Of a stretch of DNA of 64,000 bases, positions 9,048 to 18,626 are shown in pieces. Numbering within the stretch: the first letter of the stretch is position 1; the number at the start of each line of letters is the position of its first letter. The notes below the pieces were generated by a model that saw only the letters and a program-made list of their open reading frames with translations, made no database searches and was not told the origin of the DNA. The DNA comes from Nesterenkonia lutea (GTDB taxonomy: Bacteria > Actinomycetota > Actinomycetes > Actinomycetales > Micrococcaceae): contig NZ_JADBED010000001.1 in NCBI RefSeq assembly GCF_014873955.1, positions 2,418,001 to 2,482,000 on the forward strand. Direction: 5' to 3'. The position numbers were made by a program, and so were the translations under genes.

Positions 9048-9686
9048 CTAGTTCGGGCGCCCGTGCAGCATCAGGCTCATCGCCTCGGAGCGGGTGGCGG
9101 CGTCGCGGAGCTGGCCGCGCACTGCGGAGGTGATGGTCCGCGCGCCGGGCTTGGAGACCCCGCGCATGGACATGCACAGGTGCTCGGCCTCGACGACGAC
9201 GATCGCGCCGCGCGGGCAGAGATGCTCCATCAGCGCCTCCACCACCTGTGTGGTGAGCTGCTCCTGCACCTGGGGGCGCTTGGCGAAGATGTCCACCAGC
9301 CGGGCGAGCTTGCTCAGGCCGGTGACCCGGCCCTCCGGTGAGGGGATGTAACCGATGTGGGCATGCCCGAAGAACGGCACCAGGTGGTGCTCGCACATGG
9401 AGTAGAACGGGACGTCACGCACCAGCACGAGCTCCTCGTGACCGATGTCGAAGGTGGTGGACATCAGCTCGGCGGGATCCTCGCGCAGCCCCTGGAAGGC
9501 CTCCTCATAGGCACGGGCCACCCGCGACGGGGTGCCCCTGAGCCCGTCGCGCTCCGGGTCCTCCCCCACGGCGAGCAGGATCTCCCTCACCGCCGCCTCG
9601 ATCCGGGGCAGGTCCACGGCTCCGGTCACCGGCGCTGGGGGGCTCAGCGGCGATGCCGCGGAGCCCGCTGACGGATGCTCAGTCAT
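9048..9686 (-). CDS. folE: GTP cyclohydrolase I
   Basis: First enzyme of tetrahydrofolate synthesis, converting GTP to dihydroneopterin triphosphate. About 212 residues. The family motifs are clear: [32 protein letters not shown] (zinc Cys and His), [13 protein letters not shown] and the second zinc Cys in HLCMSMRGV. The ATG at 9686 is preferred to a GTG six bases upstream because GCGAGGG lies at the right distance. The gene overlaps the end of ftsH by 8 bp, so it is translationally coupled to it. The ftsH-folE-folP-folBK order is widespread in actinobacteria. Confidence 0.96.
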   Translation of the reverse strand: MTEHPSAGSAASPLSPPAPVTGAVDLPRIEAAVREILLAVGEDPERDGLRGTPSRVARAYEEAFQGLREDPAELMSTTFDIGHEELVLVRDVPFYSMCEHHLVPFFGHAHIGYIPSPEGRVTGLSKLARLVDIFAKRPQVQEQLTTQVVEALMEHLCPRGAIVVVEAEHLCMSMRGVSKPGARTITSAVRGQLRDAATRSEAMSLMLHGRPN

Positions 9687-11637
9687 CTGCACCCTCGCCG
9701 AACCGGCGTTCGGGGTCCCGCTCGTCCTCCGGCACCACCTCGGAGGTGATGGTCACCGGGCGCCCCGGGGAGGACTCCCAGACCTGCCGCACCGGACGCT
9801 TGACCACGTCGGTGAAGATCGCGGCCACCTCCTTGGCGTTGAGGGTCTCCACGCGCAGCAGCTCCTCGGCGAGCCGGTCCAGCACATGGCGATTCTCATG
9901 CACTGCGTGATAGGCCTCGTCGTGGGCCTCGTCGATGATCGCGCGGACCTCGTCGTCAATGACCGCGGCGAGCTCCTCGGAGTATTCCTTGCCGTTCGAC
10001 ATCTCGCGTCCCAGGAACGGGCTGGTGTCTCCGGTGCCGAGCTTCACCGAGCCGACCCTCGCGCTCATCCCATACTCGGTGACCATCTTGCGGGCAGTGT
10101 CGGTCGCCTTCTGGATGTCGTTCGCGGCGCCGGTGGAGGGGTCCTGGAAGACGATCTCCTCGGCCACGCGCCCGCCCATGGCGTAGGCGATGGTGTCCAG
10201 CAGCTCGTTGCGGGTGGTCGAGTACTTGTCCTCCTCGGGCACCACCATGGTGTAGCCCAGGGCTCGACCGCGCGGCAGGATCGTGATCTTGGTGACCGGG
10301 GCCGAGTAGTTCAGTGCGGCCGCCACCAGCGCGTGTCCGCCCTCGTGATACGCGGTCACCCGACGCTCGTGGTCCTTCATCAGCCGGGTGCGCTTCTGCG
10401 GTCCGGCCATGACCCGGTCGATGGCCTCGTCGATCGCGCGGTCGTCGATCAGGTCGGCGTTGGAGCGCGCGGTCAGCAGAGCGGCCTCGTTGAGCACGTT
10501 CGCCAGATCCGCGCCGGTGTAGCCCGGGGTCTTGCGGGCCACCGCCTTGAGGTCCACGTCATCGACCATCGGCTTGCCCTTGGCGTGGACCTCGAGGATC
10601 GCGCGTCGCCCGGCGAAGTCTGGGGCCTCCACGGGGATCTGGCGGTCGAAGCGGCCGGGACGCAGCAGGGCCGGGTCCAGCACATCCGGTCGGTTGGTGG
10701 CGGCGATGACGATGATGTTGGTGTTGGCGTCGAACCCGTCCATCTCCACCAGCAGCTGGTTCAGCGTCTGTTCGCGCTCGTCGTTGCCGCCGCCCACGCC
10801 GGCGCCGCGCTGGCGGCCCACCGCGTCGATCTCATCGACGAAGATGATGGCCGGGGCGTTCTCCTTGGCCTGCTTGAAGAGATCGCGCACCCGGGAGGCG
10901 CCGACGCCGACGAACATCTCCACGAAGTCTGAGCCGGAGATGGAGTAGAAGGCGCCTCCAGCCTCGCCTGCCACGGCCTTGGCCAGCAGGGTCTTGCCCG
11001 TGCCGGGGGCGCCGTAGAGCAGCACGCCCTTGGGGATCTTCGCGCCCAGGCGCTGGAACTTCTCGGGCTCGGAGAGGAACTCCTTGATCTCGTGGAGCTC
11101 CTCCACCGCCTCCTCGGCGCCGGCCACGTCGCTGAAGGCGACCTGCGGCATGTCCTTGTCGAACATCTTGGCCTTGGACTTGCCGAACTGCATGACCCGG
11201 GAGTTCCCACCAGACATGCGGCTGATCAGGAAGATGAACAGCAGCGCGATGATCAGGAAGGGGATCATGAATCCGAGCATGGAGAGCAGCCAGTTCGACT
11301 GCTCCGGCTCGTCGGTGTAGCCCTCGAGGTCGGCCTCGGCGATGGCCTCGACCACGGTCTCCGCCCGAGCGGTGGAGTAGAAGAAGTGGACGACGTCGCC
11401 GACCTCCTCCCCGTCCTGCTCGTAGGGGGAGGCCAGGTTCAGATCGACCCGCTGGTCCCCGTCCTCGACCGAGGCCTCTTCGACCTCGCCCTCGGCGAGC
11501 AGCTCCATGCCGATGTTGGTGTCCACCCGCTGCCCGTTGGCCGAGGAGGAGAACATCATCGGCACGACGAGCACCAGCAGCACCACCGCCAGGACGATCC
11601 AGAACAGTGGCCCGGTGAAGATCTTCTTGAAGTTCAT
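9679..11637 (-). CDS. ftsH: ATP-dependent membrane zinc protease FtsH
   Basis: 652 residues with the canonical layout. An N-terminal membrane helix (residues ~8-27) leads into a ~90-residue acidic extracytoplasmic domain and a second helix (~[21 protein letters not shown]). The AAA+ domain has Walker A GAPGTGKT, Walker B IIFVDEID and the arginine-finger region RPGRFDRQI. The M41 peptidase domain has the zinc motif HEGGH, with Gly replacing the more usual Ala, a variant also known in other actinobacteria. It degrades misfolded or regulatory membrane and cytosolic proteins as a hexamer. A GGAG ribosome site precedes the ATG at 11637. The acidic C-terminal tail is normal for the family. Confidence 0.97.
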   Translation of the reverse strand: MNFKKIFTGPLFWIVLAVVLLVLVVPMMFSSSANGQRVDTNIGMELLAEGEVEEASVEDGDQRVDLNLASPYEQDGEEVGDVVHFFYSTARAETVVEAIAEADLEGYTDEPEQSNWLLSMLGFMIPFLIIALLFIFLISRMSGGNSRVMQFGKSKAKMFDKDMPQVAFSDVAGAEEAVEELHEIKEFLSEPEKFQRLGAKIPKGVLLYGAPGTGKTLLAKAVAGEAGGAFYSISGSDFVEMFVGVGASRVRDLFKQAKENAPAIIFVDEIDAVGRQRGAGVGGGNDEREQTLNQLLVEMDGFDANTNIIVIAATNRPDVLDPALLRPGRFDRQIPVEAPDFAGRRAILEVHAKGKPMVDDVDLKAVARKTPGYTGADLANVLNEAALLTARSNADLIDDRAIDEAIDRVMAGPQKRTRLMKDHERRVTAYHEGGHALVAAALNYSAPVTKITILPRGRALGYTMVVPEEDKYSTTRNELLDTIAYAMGGRVAEEIVFQDPSTGAANDIQKATDTARKMVTEYGMSARVGSVKLGTGDTSPFLGREMSNGKEYSEELAAVIDDEVRAIIDEAHDEAYHAVHENRHVLDRLAEELLRVETLNAKEVAAIFTDVVKRPVRQVWESSPGRPVTITSEVVPEDERDPERRFGEGADD

Positions 11638-11748
11638 GCAGCTCCGTCAGACGCAGATGTGCCTAGCCGGCGTTGGGTGCTAGGGCCTCTAAAGGTACTC
11701 GGGCTCGACGGCGCGCGGGTCACCGCTCAGGCGACTTTCGCCGCCAGC

Positions 11749-12300
11749 TCACTGGTAGACGTGCGGAGCAAGGATCCCGACGCAGTCGAGGTTGCGATAT
11801 TTCTCGTCGAAGTCCAGGCCGTAGCCGACCACGAACTTGTTCGGGATGTCCATTCCCACGTACTTCACATCGATGTCCACCTTCACCGCCTCCGGCTTGC
11901 GGAACAGGGTGCAGATCTCCAGCGAGGCGGGCCCGCGGGACTCCAAGTTGGTCTTGAGCCAGGACAGGGTCAGCCCCGAGTCGATGATGTCTTCGACGAT
12001 GAGCACGTGGCGGTTCATCAGATCGGCGTCGAGGTCCTTGAGGATCCGCACCACCCCGGAGGACTTGGTGCCGGAGCCGTAGGAGGACACCGCCATCCAG
12101 TCCATCGTCACATGGGACTGCAGCGCGCGGGCCAGATCGGCCATGACCATGATCGCGCCCTTGAGGACTCCGACCAGCAGCACGTCCTTGTCTGCGTAGT
12201 CACGATCGATCTGCGCGGCCAGTTCCCTGATCTTCGCGTCGATCTCTTCCTTGGTGTAGAGCACCTCGGTGAGATCTGTACTGACATCCTGAGCGTCCAT
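11749..12300 (-). CDS. hpt: Hypoxanthine phosphoribosyltransferase
   Basis: Purine salvage enzyme converting hypoxanthine and guanine plus PRPP to IMP and GMP. 183 residues, the normal length. The PRPP-binding signature [14 protein letters not shown] lies near residue 100, with the flexible loop [11 protein letters not shown] before it and the C-terminal [15 protein letters not shown] segment that binds the purine. It lies between tilS (38-bp gap) and ftsH, the conserved tilS-hpt-ftsH arrangement of Gram-positive genomes. Confidence 0.96.
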   Translation of the reverse strand: MDAQDVSTDLTEVLYTKEEIDAKIRELAAQIDRDYADKDVLLVGVLKGAIMVMADLARALQSHVTMDWMAVSSYGSGTKSSGVVRILKDLDADLMNRHVLIVEDIIDSGLTLSWLKTNLESRGPASLEICTLFRKPEAVKVDIDVKYVGMDIPNKFVVGYGLDFDEKYRNLDCVGILAPHVYQ

Positions 12301-12338
12301 GGGCGGTGTCCAGCTCCTTATAGATGGTCTCGCGTTCC

Positions 12339-13361
12339 TCAGTTCAGGCGTGGAACGATGACAAGTTTCCCATAGTCCGCGCTCTCGCGCGTGCCACGGT
12401 GCGCGCTGAGGCGCCCTTCCAGCTCCACGGGCCCCGCAGATCCCTGGGCGAGGAGCAGCTTCTCGACCGCACCGAGTCGTTCATAGGAGGGAGTGGCGCC
12501 CCCCGCGGCGACGACGGCGAGCGCGATCACTCGGCGGCGGATCGCCGGCGGCGCCCGGTGCAGCGCCGCCAGGTCCATGCGCAGCTGGCCCTGGGCTCCG
12601 GGATCCTCGAGCAGGGCGGCGAAGACCTGCTTGGCCTCCTCCTCCAGGTATGCGGCGTCCTCCGCGGCGATCTGGGCGGTGCGGGCCAGCGACTCGCGGA
12701 TGGATCCGCTGAGCTCGGCCTCCAGGAAGGGAAGGATGCGGGTGCGGACCTTGGAGCGCAGAAACTGTGGGTCGGCATTGGCGGGGTCCTGCCAGGGCAC
12801 CAGCTGCGCATCGGCGCAGATCTCCTCAGTGTCGGCTCGGGTCAGGCCCAGCAGCGGACGGCGGAAGGGACCCCGGGTGGCGGGGATCCCTGCCAGGGTG
12901 CGGGTGCCGGAGCCGCGGGCCAGGCCCAGCAGCACCTGCTCCGCCTGATCGTCGCGGGTATGGGCGAGCATGATCCGGCTGGCTCCGGCCTCGGAGCGCG
13001 CCTGCGCGAAGGCCTGGTAGCGGGCCGTGCGTGCGGCGGCCTCTGGACCGACCCCGGAGCTGGGGTCCACGGCTGCCCGCAGCGAGACCAGCGGGGCCAG
13101 GCCCAGGGTTGCAAGCTGGGCCAGCGCCGTCGCGGTGACCTGTTCACTCTCCGGGTGCAGCTGGTGATCCACGACGACGGCGCCCACCCGGGCCTGTGCC
13201 AGCGGACCGGAGCTGCGCTGGTGGTGGTAGGCGGCGGCGACCGCGAGCGCCAGCGAATCGGCGCCTCCGGAGCAGGCCACCAGAGTCAGACCCTCGGGGT
13301 CCAGCATCGCCTCCACGGCGCGTCGGGCGCGGTTGACCGAGTCCGGTCGGCGCGGGCTCAC
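12339..13361 (-). CDS. tilS: tRNA(Ile)-lysidine synthetase
   Basis: Modifies C34 of the CAU-anticodon tRNA(Ile) to lysidine, so that it reads AUA instead of AUG. The N-terminal PP-loop ATPase motif is [15 protein letters not shown]. The following substrate-binding helices include [19 protein letters not shown] and [16 protein letters not shown]. About 340 residues. I start it at the GTG at 13361, whose bases overlap the stop codon of the upstream gene (GTGA). An in-frame ATG at 13385 would add eight residues. The C-terminal domain is shortened compared with E. coli TilS, as is usual in actinobacteria. Confidence 0.93.
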   Translation of the reverse strand: MSPRRPDSVNRARRAVEAMLDPEGLTLVACSGGADSLALAVAAAYHHQRSSGPLAQARVGAVVVDHQLHPESEQVTATALAQLATLGLAPLVSLRAAVDPSSGVGPEAAARTARYQAFAQARSEAGASRIMLAHTRDDQAEQVLLGLARGSGTRTLAGIPATRGPFRRPLLGLTRADTEEICADAQLVPWQDPANADPQFLRSKVRTRILPFLEAELSGSIRESLARTAQIAAEDAAYLEEEAKQVFAALLEDPGAQGQLRMDLAALHRAPPAIRRRVIALAVVAAGGATPSYERLGAVEKLLLAQGSAGPVELEGRLSAHRGTRESADYGKLVIVPRLN

Positions 13362-14428
13362 ACCAGCCCCATGCGCTCGATCCATTCCTGCGGGTGGTGC
13401 AGCTCCTGCTCGGTGGGCAGGTGCTCGGGAGACTCCCAGATGATGTTGAAGGAATCCATGCCCACGGTGTCGACGATGTGGCCCACGAACTTCTGGCCGT
13501 CGCGGTACTGGGCCGCCTTGGCGTCGAGCTGCAGCAGCTTCCGGATGAAGTTCTCCAGCGGGGTGCGGGTCTTGCCGCGGGCCTCGAAGCGCCGGCGGAT
13601 GGTCTTCACGCTCGGCACGATCGAGGAGTCGACCCCGTCCATGATCACGTTGGCATGACCTTCGAGGAGGCTCATCACGGCAGTCAGATGGGACATGGTC
13701 TCCCGATCCTGCGGAGTCTGGATGACCTCGATGAGCCCCCGGCCCTTGCGCACCTCGGAGATGATCTCGCCCAGACGCTCGCCGAACCCTGAGGCCATGC
13801 CCATGGTGGAAGAGCTCAGCTGGGTGATCTTGGACCTGAGGTGATCGGCCAGCCAGGGGGCCGCGGCGAACTGCACGCGGTGGGTCTGCTCATGCAGGCA
13901 CACCCACAGGCGGAAGTCTTCGCGGACCACATTGAGCTCGGTGCTGATCTCCACGATGTTCGGTGCGACCAGGATCAGTCGATTCTGCCCGAAGGGGTCG
14001 AACTGGCCGAGCACATTGGCGGAGAGGAACGACAGCATCGCCCCGAGTTCGGCCCCGGCGAAGGAAGATCCGAAGACCTGGGCGCTGGAGCCTTCTCTGC
14101 CCAGCTCGGGCTTCTGCTCCAGCACGACCTCTAGGGCCGGCCCCAGCAGTGTCCGGAAGCTCTGCAGGTTGGCCCTGGACCAGCTGGCGCGGTCCACGAC
14201 CAGGGTCTCTGCGGGATCGGTGCCGAGGTTCTCTGCGGCGGCGAGCCCGGTGATGCGGTGGACGTGGCCCACCGCCTCGGCGGCGGCACGGCGCAGGGCC
14301 GCGACCTCCTCGGCGACCTGGGCGGGGGTGAACCGGGGGCCCGCGGGGGCCAGCTTGGCCGCCGTCGTGCCGGCGATGTCCCAGTTGATCATCAGATCGC
14401 CTGCGTGAGCCTCGGAGATGCTGTTCAT
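13358..14428 (-). CDS. Zinc-dependent metalloprotease-like protein (DUF2342, 'F420 biosynthesis-associated')
   Basis: 356 residues with the family hallmark HEQTHRVQF (an HExxH zinc motif) near residue 160. The flanking RLILVAPNIVEISTELN and GLIEVIQTPQDRETM segments are typical of this actinobacterial family. Annotation pipelines often call it coenzyme F420 biosynthesis-associated, but its substrate is unknown and no F420 genes occur in this window. It is the first gene of the tilS-hpt-ftsH string and overlaps tilS. In many relatives a D-alanyl-D-alanine carboxypeptidase (dacB) precedes it. Here that gene is absent and only a palindromic element lies between it and ppa. Confidence 0.85.
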   Translation of the reverse strand: MNSISEAHAGDLMINWDIAGTTAAKLAPAGPRFTPAQVAEEVAALRRAAAEAVGHVHRITGLAAAENLGTDPAETLVVDRASWSRANLQSFRTLLGPALEVVLEQKPELGREGSSAQVFGSSFAGAELGAMLSFLSANVLGQFDPFGQNRLILVAPNIVEISTELNVVREDFRLWVCLHEQTHRVQFAAAPWLADHLRSKITQLSSSTMGMASGFGERLGEIISEVRKGRGLIEVIQTPQDRETMSHLTAVMSLLEGHANVIMDGVDSSIVPSVKTIRRRFEARGKTRTPLENFIRKLLQLDAKAAQYRDGQKFVGHIVDTVGMDSFNIIWESPEHLPTEQELHHPQEWIERMGLV

Positions 14429-14539
14429 CGCTCCATCACATCACAACAGCCTCGGTGCCTGCGCGGATCCCTCGCCCCGGGATGGCGGGGCGGTGGGGTC
14501 GCGGGGCGGCGGGCGAGGGGGTGCCGCCGGGCAGGAACA

Positions 14540-14612
14540 CATCGAGTGGGCGATATGCGGGAAGAATCCGGTCGAAGACGACCGGAAACTCCCTCAAATC
14601 GCCCACTCGATG
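14540..14612. repeat. 73-bp palindromic element, copy A
   Basis: Exact 15-bp inverted termini (CATCGAGTGGGCGAT and its complement) flank an inner perfect 8-bp stem (TCCGGTCG with CGACCGGA). It begins 15 bp beyond the ppa stop codon. A second copy of identical length, in the same orientation relative to its upstream gene, lies at 18508-18580. No T-tract follows, so it is not a simple terminator. Confidence 0.9.
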
Positions 14613-14626
14613 AAGATGGAGCCGGA

Positions 14627-15112
14627 TCAGCCCTTGAAGCGCTCGATCGAGCGGGTCAGCTCGGCCTCGGCCTCTTCGCGGCCGGCCCAGCCCTCGATCT
14701 TGACCCACTTGCCCGGCTCGAGGTCCTTATAGCGGGTGAAGAAGTGCTCGATCTCCTTGCGGGTCCACTCGTCCACGTCCTCGAGCTCCTGGATGTGGTC
14801 GAAGCGCTTGTCCTTGGGAACGCACAGCAGCTTGGCGTCTCCACCACCGTCATCGGTCATGTTCAGCACGCCCACCGGCCGGGCCTCGACGACGACGCCG
14901 GGGACCAGGTCCACGCCGGGGATCCAGACCATCGCATCGAGCGGGTCCTCGTCCTCCCCCAGGGTGTCGTCGAAGTAGCCGTAGTGCGTCGGGTACTGCA
15001 TCGGGGTGAACAGCACGCGATCGAGGCGAAGACGGTGCGTCTCATGATCGATCTCGTACTTCACGCGAGAGCCTGCGGGGATTTCGACGGTGACATCGTG
15101 AGTCAGGGCCAC
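14627..15112 (-). CDS. ppa: Inorganic diphosphatase
   Basis: Hydrolyses pyrophosphate to phosphate and so drives biosynthetic reactions forward. 161 residues from the GTG at 15112, chosen because a perfect AGGAGG lies five bases upstream. An upstream ATG would only translate a 13-bp DNA repeat. The family-I active-site signature [10 protein letters not shown] (D-x-D-P-x-D) is near residue 56, with [14 protein letters not shown] just before it and [12 protein letters not shown] later. The C-terminal helix ends in [11 protein letters not shown]. It is a single gene ending at palindromic element A. Confidence 0.95.
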   Translation of the reverse strand: MALTHDVTVEIPAGSRVKYEIDHETHRLRLDRVLFTPMQYPTHYGYFDDTLGEDEDPLDAMVWIPGVDLVPGVVVEARPVGVLNMTDDGGGDAKLLCVPKDKRFDHIQELEDVDEWTRKEIEHFFTRYKDLEPGKWVKIEGWAGREEAEAELTRSIERFKG

Positions 15113-15123
15113 GGGTCCTCCTA

Positions 15124-15175
15124 GGATTTGGGCATCGGATTTGAGCATCGGATTTGAGCATCGGGGTCGAGCGTC
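15124..15175. repeat. 13-bp tandem repeat, 4 units, in the ppa leader
   Basis: GGATTTGGGCATC, GGATTTGAGCATC, GGATTTGAGCATC and GGGGTCGAGCGTC follow head to tail at 15124-15175. They lie immediately upstream (minus strand) of the ppa ribosome site, so they would be in the leader or core promoter. The rest of the 15113-15354 spacer is GC-rich with further GGGTCGAG direct repeats near 15306-15360. No gene is visible there. Confidence 0.85.
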
Positions 15176-15354
15176 GGGACTGTGTTCTCAGGTGCGCCGC
15201 GCACGCTGTGCGGCTCCGTGCGCCGAGCACCCGCCGGGGGCGGGATCGGGCGCATCCATCTCTGGGGCAAGCGTACACATTCTGGGAACCGACCGGACCG
15301 GCGACGGGTCGAGACGCGGGTGCCGGGTCGAGGGGTCGAGGCGCCGGTGCCGGC

Positions 15355-16554
15355 TCAGGTCGAGGCAGCGGTCGGAAGCTGGACCTGCGTGCCCAGCTGT
15401 GCCGCGAGGGTCCGGGCACCGGCGGCGGCGCGGGCGGTCACCGTGCGGTGGCTCTGCCCGGACTCGGCGAAGATTCGGTTCACCTGCAGGGTGTCTCCGA
15501 CCCGCTGGACATCCACTCTGCCCACCAGCTCGGTCCCGGAGAGGACACCCATCACGTAATGCCCGTAGACGCGCTTTCCGCGGGGGACATAGGCCTCAAA
15601 GGTGTAGTCGAAGTCCAGGATCCGCCGCGCGCGGCCGCGATCGCGCAGCAGCGGGTCGAAGGGACCGATGAGCCGCGCCTGGGCCGCCGGGCCCGCGCCG
15701 AGACTCGCCGGGACCTGGGGCATGTCCTCGAGCAGCTGCGGCAGGCAGTAGGCGGTGTCCTTCCAGCCCGTGACGCGCAGCGGGACCAGCTCCGCGAGCT
15801 CGACGCCCAGGGCGGCGTCTGCGGCGGCGAGGTGGTAGTGGTGCGCGAAGTCCGCCACGGTCATCACGGCCAGGGTTCCCGCGGCGCGGCGGGCCAGCGC
15901 TGCACGCAGCCGATCCGGGGGCAGATGCTCGGCCTCCCGGACTTCGGGGGGCAGGGCTCGCTCGGGCAGGTCGAAGAGGCGCACGATGCCGTTGCGCGCG
16001 GTGATGACCAGCTCTCCGGTGCGCACCATCAGTTCTGCGGCCTGCTTGATCTCTGACCAGTTCCACCCGGTGGTCCGCGCCGCTCCCAGCGCGGATTCGA
16101 TGGTGCCGATCTGTGCTCCCCCGGGCCGGGCGGCGACCACCTCACGGATCTGTTCCCGGATCCCGGGAGCGAATCGGTCCCCATGGGTCGCCTGCACACG
16201 CTCTCTGCGCAGCTGCAGCAGCGGCCAGTCCTCCAGCGGGAAGAGGCAGGCCACCTTGGTGAACGCCTCGAAGGAGACCGGGGAGCCGTGCAGCGGGGCG
16301 CCGGCGGGCCAGAGCGAGGAGTCGACCGCCTCGGCCCGGTGACGCCGGGGGAGCCGGGTCAGCGTGGTCAGCCGCTGGGCGGTGGACACCCGGGTGAGCG
16401 GATCGAGCTGGATCAGTCCGATGCCGCGCAGCACCTCGGCGGCCGTCCCGTAGGAGTCTTGCCCCGCGGGGGTGGGGATCCGCTGCGCGTGGACCACCGC
16501 GGCGCGGACCCACTCCGGGCTGACAGTCACTGGCTGCAGACGGGATCGAGGCAT
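15355..16554 (-). CDS. Winged-helix DNA glycosylase (YcaQ / interstrand-crosslink repair family)
   Basis: 399 residues of the HTH_42 (DUF1006) family. Characterised members are E. coli YcaQ (AlkX) and Streptomyces AlkZ, which unhook interstrand crosslinks and N7-alkylated bases. The catalytic Q-x-D-type motif is visible as IQLDPLTRVSTAQRL near residue 50. It is followed by the HGSPVSFEAFTKVACLFPLEDW region, winged-helix segments with the GWKDTAYCL region, and a C-terminal FDYTFEAYVPRGKRVYGHYV block typical of the family. It is transcribed alone and away from cstA. No biosynthetic cluster for a crosslinking antibiotic lies nearby, so general repair is the likeliest role. Confidence 0.86.
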   Translation of the reverse strand: MPRSRLQPVTVSPEWVRAAVVHAQRIPTPAGQDSYGTAAEVLRGIGLIQLDPLTRVSTAQRLTTLTRLPRRHRAEAVDSSLWPAGAPLHGSPVSFEAFTKVACLFPLEDWPLLQLRRERVQATHGDRFAPGIREQIREVVAARPGGAQIGTIESALGAARTTGWNWSEIKQAAELMVRTGELVITARNGIVRLFDLPERALPPEVREAEHLPPDRLRAALARRAAGTLAVMTVADFAHHYHLAAADAALGVELAELVPLRVTGWKDTAYCLPQLLEDMPQVPASLGAGPAAQARLIGPFDPLLRDRGRARRILDFDYTFEAYVPRGKRVYGHYVMGVLSGTELVGRVDVQRVGDTLQVNRIFAESGQSHRTVTARAAAGARTLAAQLGTQVQLPTAAST

Positions 16555-16615
16555 CTGCTGATCCTATCGAGGCCTCCGCCGGAGGCTGAGCGGGACGCCG
16601 CGTCGGCACGGCCCG

Positions 16616-16680
16616 CGTGCGGGCATGTCAGCGAGGCCCTCGTGCGGGCATGTCAGCACGGCCCGCGCGGGCATGTCGGC
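16616..16680. repeat. Tandem repeat of a 17-bp core upstream of cstA
   Basis: CGTGCGGGCATGTCAGC occurs at 16616 and 16641, and a two-mismatch version occurs at 16664 (unit spacing 25 then 23 bp). It lies in the 16555-16782 spacer between the divergent glycosylase and transporter genes. No other gene is seen in this spacer. Confidence 0.8.
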
Positions 16681-16782
16681 GGTGTCGCGGGCCCCTGTTC
16701 CTGCGTACCATGGCGTGCACCACACGTTTCTGCCCCACCCCGCGCCTGCGCTCAGCCGGCGCCCCTCAATGAGGAGGAGAAG

Positions 16783-18498
16783 ATGGACGGACTCAACTCC
16801 CTGGTCATCGCCATCATCGGCGTCGCGATGATGCTCGCCGGCTATTTCTTGTATTCGCGCTTCCTGGCCAGGAAGGTCTATAAGCTCAACGCCGAGTTCA
16901 AGACCCCCTCGCACCAGTTCAACGACGGCGTGGACTTCATTCCGACCAACCGCTACGTGCTCTGGGGCCACCATTTCACCTCAGTGGCCGGCGCGGCTCC
17001 CATCGTGGGCCCGGCGGTCGCGGTCATCTGGGGCTGGCTCCCGGCCTTCCTGTGGGTCACGATCGGCACCGTGTTCATCGCCGGGATGCATGATCTCGGC
17101 GCGCTCTGGGCCTCGCAGCGCAACCGCGGCCAGTCCATCGGCACCCTCTCCGGACGCTATATCAGCGCCCGCGGCCGCAACCTCTTCCTGGTGGTGGTCT
17201 TCCTGCTGCTGCTCATGGTCGTGGCGGCCTTCGCCGTGGTGATCTCCAACCTGCTGGTCTCCCAGCCGGGATCGGTCATCCCGACCTGGGGCGCGCTGAT
17301 CGTGGCCCTGCTGGTCGGTCAGGCGATCTACCGGTTCCGCTGGAACCTTCTGGCAGTGACGATCGTGGGCGTCATCGCCCTCTATGGACTGATCGTGCTG
17401 GGCAACTCCTATCCCATCGAGCTTCCGGAGAGCACCTTCGGCCTGGCACCGAACGGGGTCTGGATCGTCGTGCTGTTCCTCTACGCCGGGATCGCCTCGC
17501 TGCTGCCGGTGTGGGTGCTGCTGCAGCCGCGCGACTACATCAACGGGGTGCAGCTGTTCATCGGACTGGGCATCCTCTACGGCGCCACGCTGATCGCGAC
17601 CCCCACGATCGTGGCGCCCGCCATCAACACGAATCTGCCCGAGGGCACGCCGTCCATGGTGCCGCTGCTGTTCGTGACGATCGCCTGCGGGGCGATATCC
17701 GGCTTCCACGGCACAGTGGCCAGCGGGACGACCTCGAAGCAGCTCGACAGGGAGTCCGACGCCCGGTTCGTCGGCTACTTCGGCGCCGTGGGCGAGGGAC
17801 TGCTCGCTCTGGGTGCCATCATCGCCACCACCGCCGGGTTCCAGACCCTGGCCCAGTGGGAAGAGGTCTACGCCTCCTTCAACGACAACCCGGTCGGGAA
17901 CTTCGTGGAAGGCGGCGCGACCATCGTCAACGCCGGCCTGGGCATCCCGGAGGGACTCTCGGCCACCATCCTGGCGACCATGGCCGTGCTCTTCGCGGCC
18001 ACCACCATGGACACCGGCGTCCGCCTGATGCGCTTCGTGGTCCAGGAGATCGGCGAGCTGGCCAAGGTGCGAATCGGTGTCATCTCGGCCACGCTCATCG
18101 TGATCGTCATCGGCGGCGGCCTGACGTTCTCGCAGGGCGCCGACGGTTCGGGCGGCATGCTGATCTGGCCGCTGTTCGGCACCACCAACCAGCTGCTGGC
18201 CTCGCTGACCCTGGGCATCATCGTGGTGATGCTGATGAAGAAGAACCGCCCGTTCCTGCCGGTGCTCATCCCGATGGCCTTCGTGCTGGCGATGAGCTCC
18301 TACGCCGCAGTGGTCCAGGTGTTCAGCTTCTTCACCGAAGGAGAGTGGCTGCTGTTCACGCTCAACGTCATCATCATCTTCGCCGCGGTCTGGGTCCTCG
18401 CCGAATGCATCATGTCCATGAAGCGGGCATGGCGCGGGGAGAAGGAGCCCGAGGACGATGTGGCGCTGACCGAGGATGAGAAGCTGCCGCTGCGCTAG
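16783..18498 (+). CDS. cstA: CstA-family carbon starvation / pyruvate transporter
   Basis: 571 residues with about 14-16 hydrophobic helices. The start is the ATG at 16783 behind GAGGAGGAGAAG. A longer open frame upstream is not protein-like. The family hallmark HHFTSVAGAAPIVGPAVA (residues ~65-82) and the segments GFHGTVASGTTSKQLDRE and TTMDTGVRLMRF identify the CstA superfamily. E. coli members (CstA, BtsT) take up pyruvate or peptides. At 571 residues it belongs to the short branch without the extra C-terminal helices. The C-terminal tail is acidic. Its stop codon is followed after 9 bp by the palindromic element B. Confidence 0.9.
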   Translation: MDGLNSLVIAIIGVAMMLAGYFLYSRFLARKVYKLNAEFKTPSHQFNDGVDFIPTNRYVLWGHHFTSVAGAAPIVGPAVAVIWGWLPAFLWVTIGTVFIAGMHDLGALWASQRNRGQSIGTLSGRYISARGRNLFLVVVFLLLLMVVAAFAVVISNLLVSQPGSVIPTWGALIVALLVGQAIYRFRWNLLAVTIVGVIALYGLIVLGNSYPIELPESTFGLAPNGVWIVVLFLYAGIASLLPVWVLLQPRDYINGVQLFIGLGILYGATLIATPTIVAPAINTNLPEGTPSMVPLLFVTIACGAISGFHGTVASGTTSKQLDRESDARFVGYFGAVGEGLLALGAIIATTAGFQTLAQWEEVYASFNDNPVGNFVEGGATIVNAGLGIPEGLSATILATMAVLFAATTMDTGVRLMRFVVQEIGELAKVRIGVISATLIVIVIGGGLTFSQGADGSGGMLIWPLFGTTNQLLASLTLGIIVVMLMKKNRPFLPVLIPMAFVLAMSSYAAVVQVFSFFTEGEWLLFTLNVIIIFAAVWVLAECIMSMKRAWRGEKEPEDDVALTEDEKLPLR

Positions 18499-18507
18499 TC
18501 CTCGCCC

Positions 18508-18580
18508 CATCGAGTGGGCGATCTGAGGGACTTTCTCCGGCGCTGGCCGCCTGGAGATCCCGCAGATCGCCCACTCGATG
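18508..18580. repeat. 73-bp palindromic element, copy B
   Basis: It has the same 15-bp outer arms as copy A at 14540-14612 and the same total length of 73 bp. The inner stem has a different sequence (TCTCC-A-GGCG pairing with CGCCGGAGA), so pairing is kept while bases change. It starts 9 bp beyond the cstA stop. Read in the direction of the upstream gene, both copies begin CATCGAGTGGGCGATYTGAGGG. Confidence 0.9.
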
Positions 18581-18626
18581 CCGTTGGAGCGGAATGGCGC
18601 GCACGGCGGCGTGGTTGTCCACAGAC

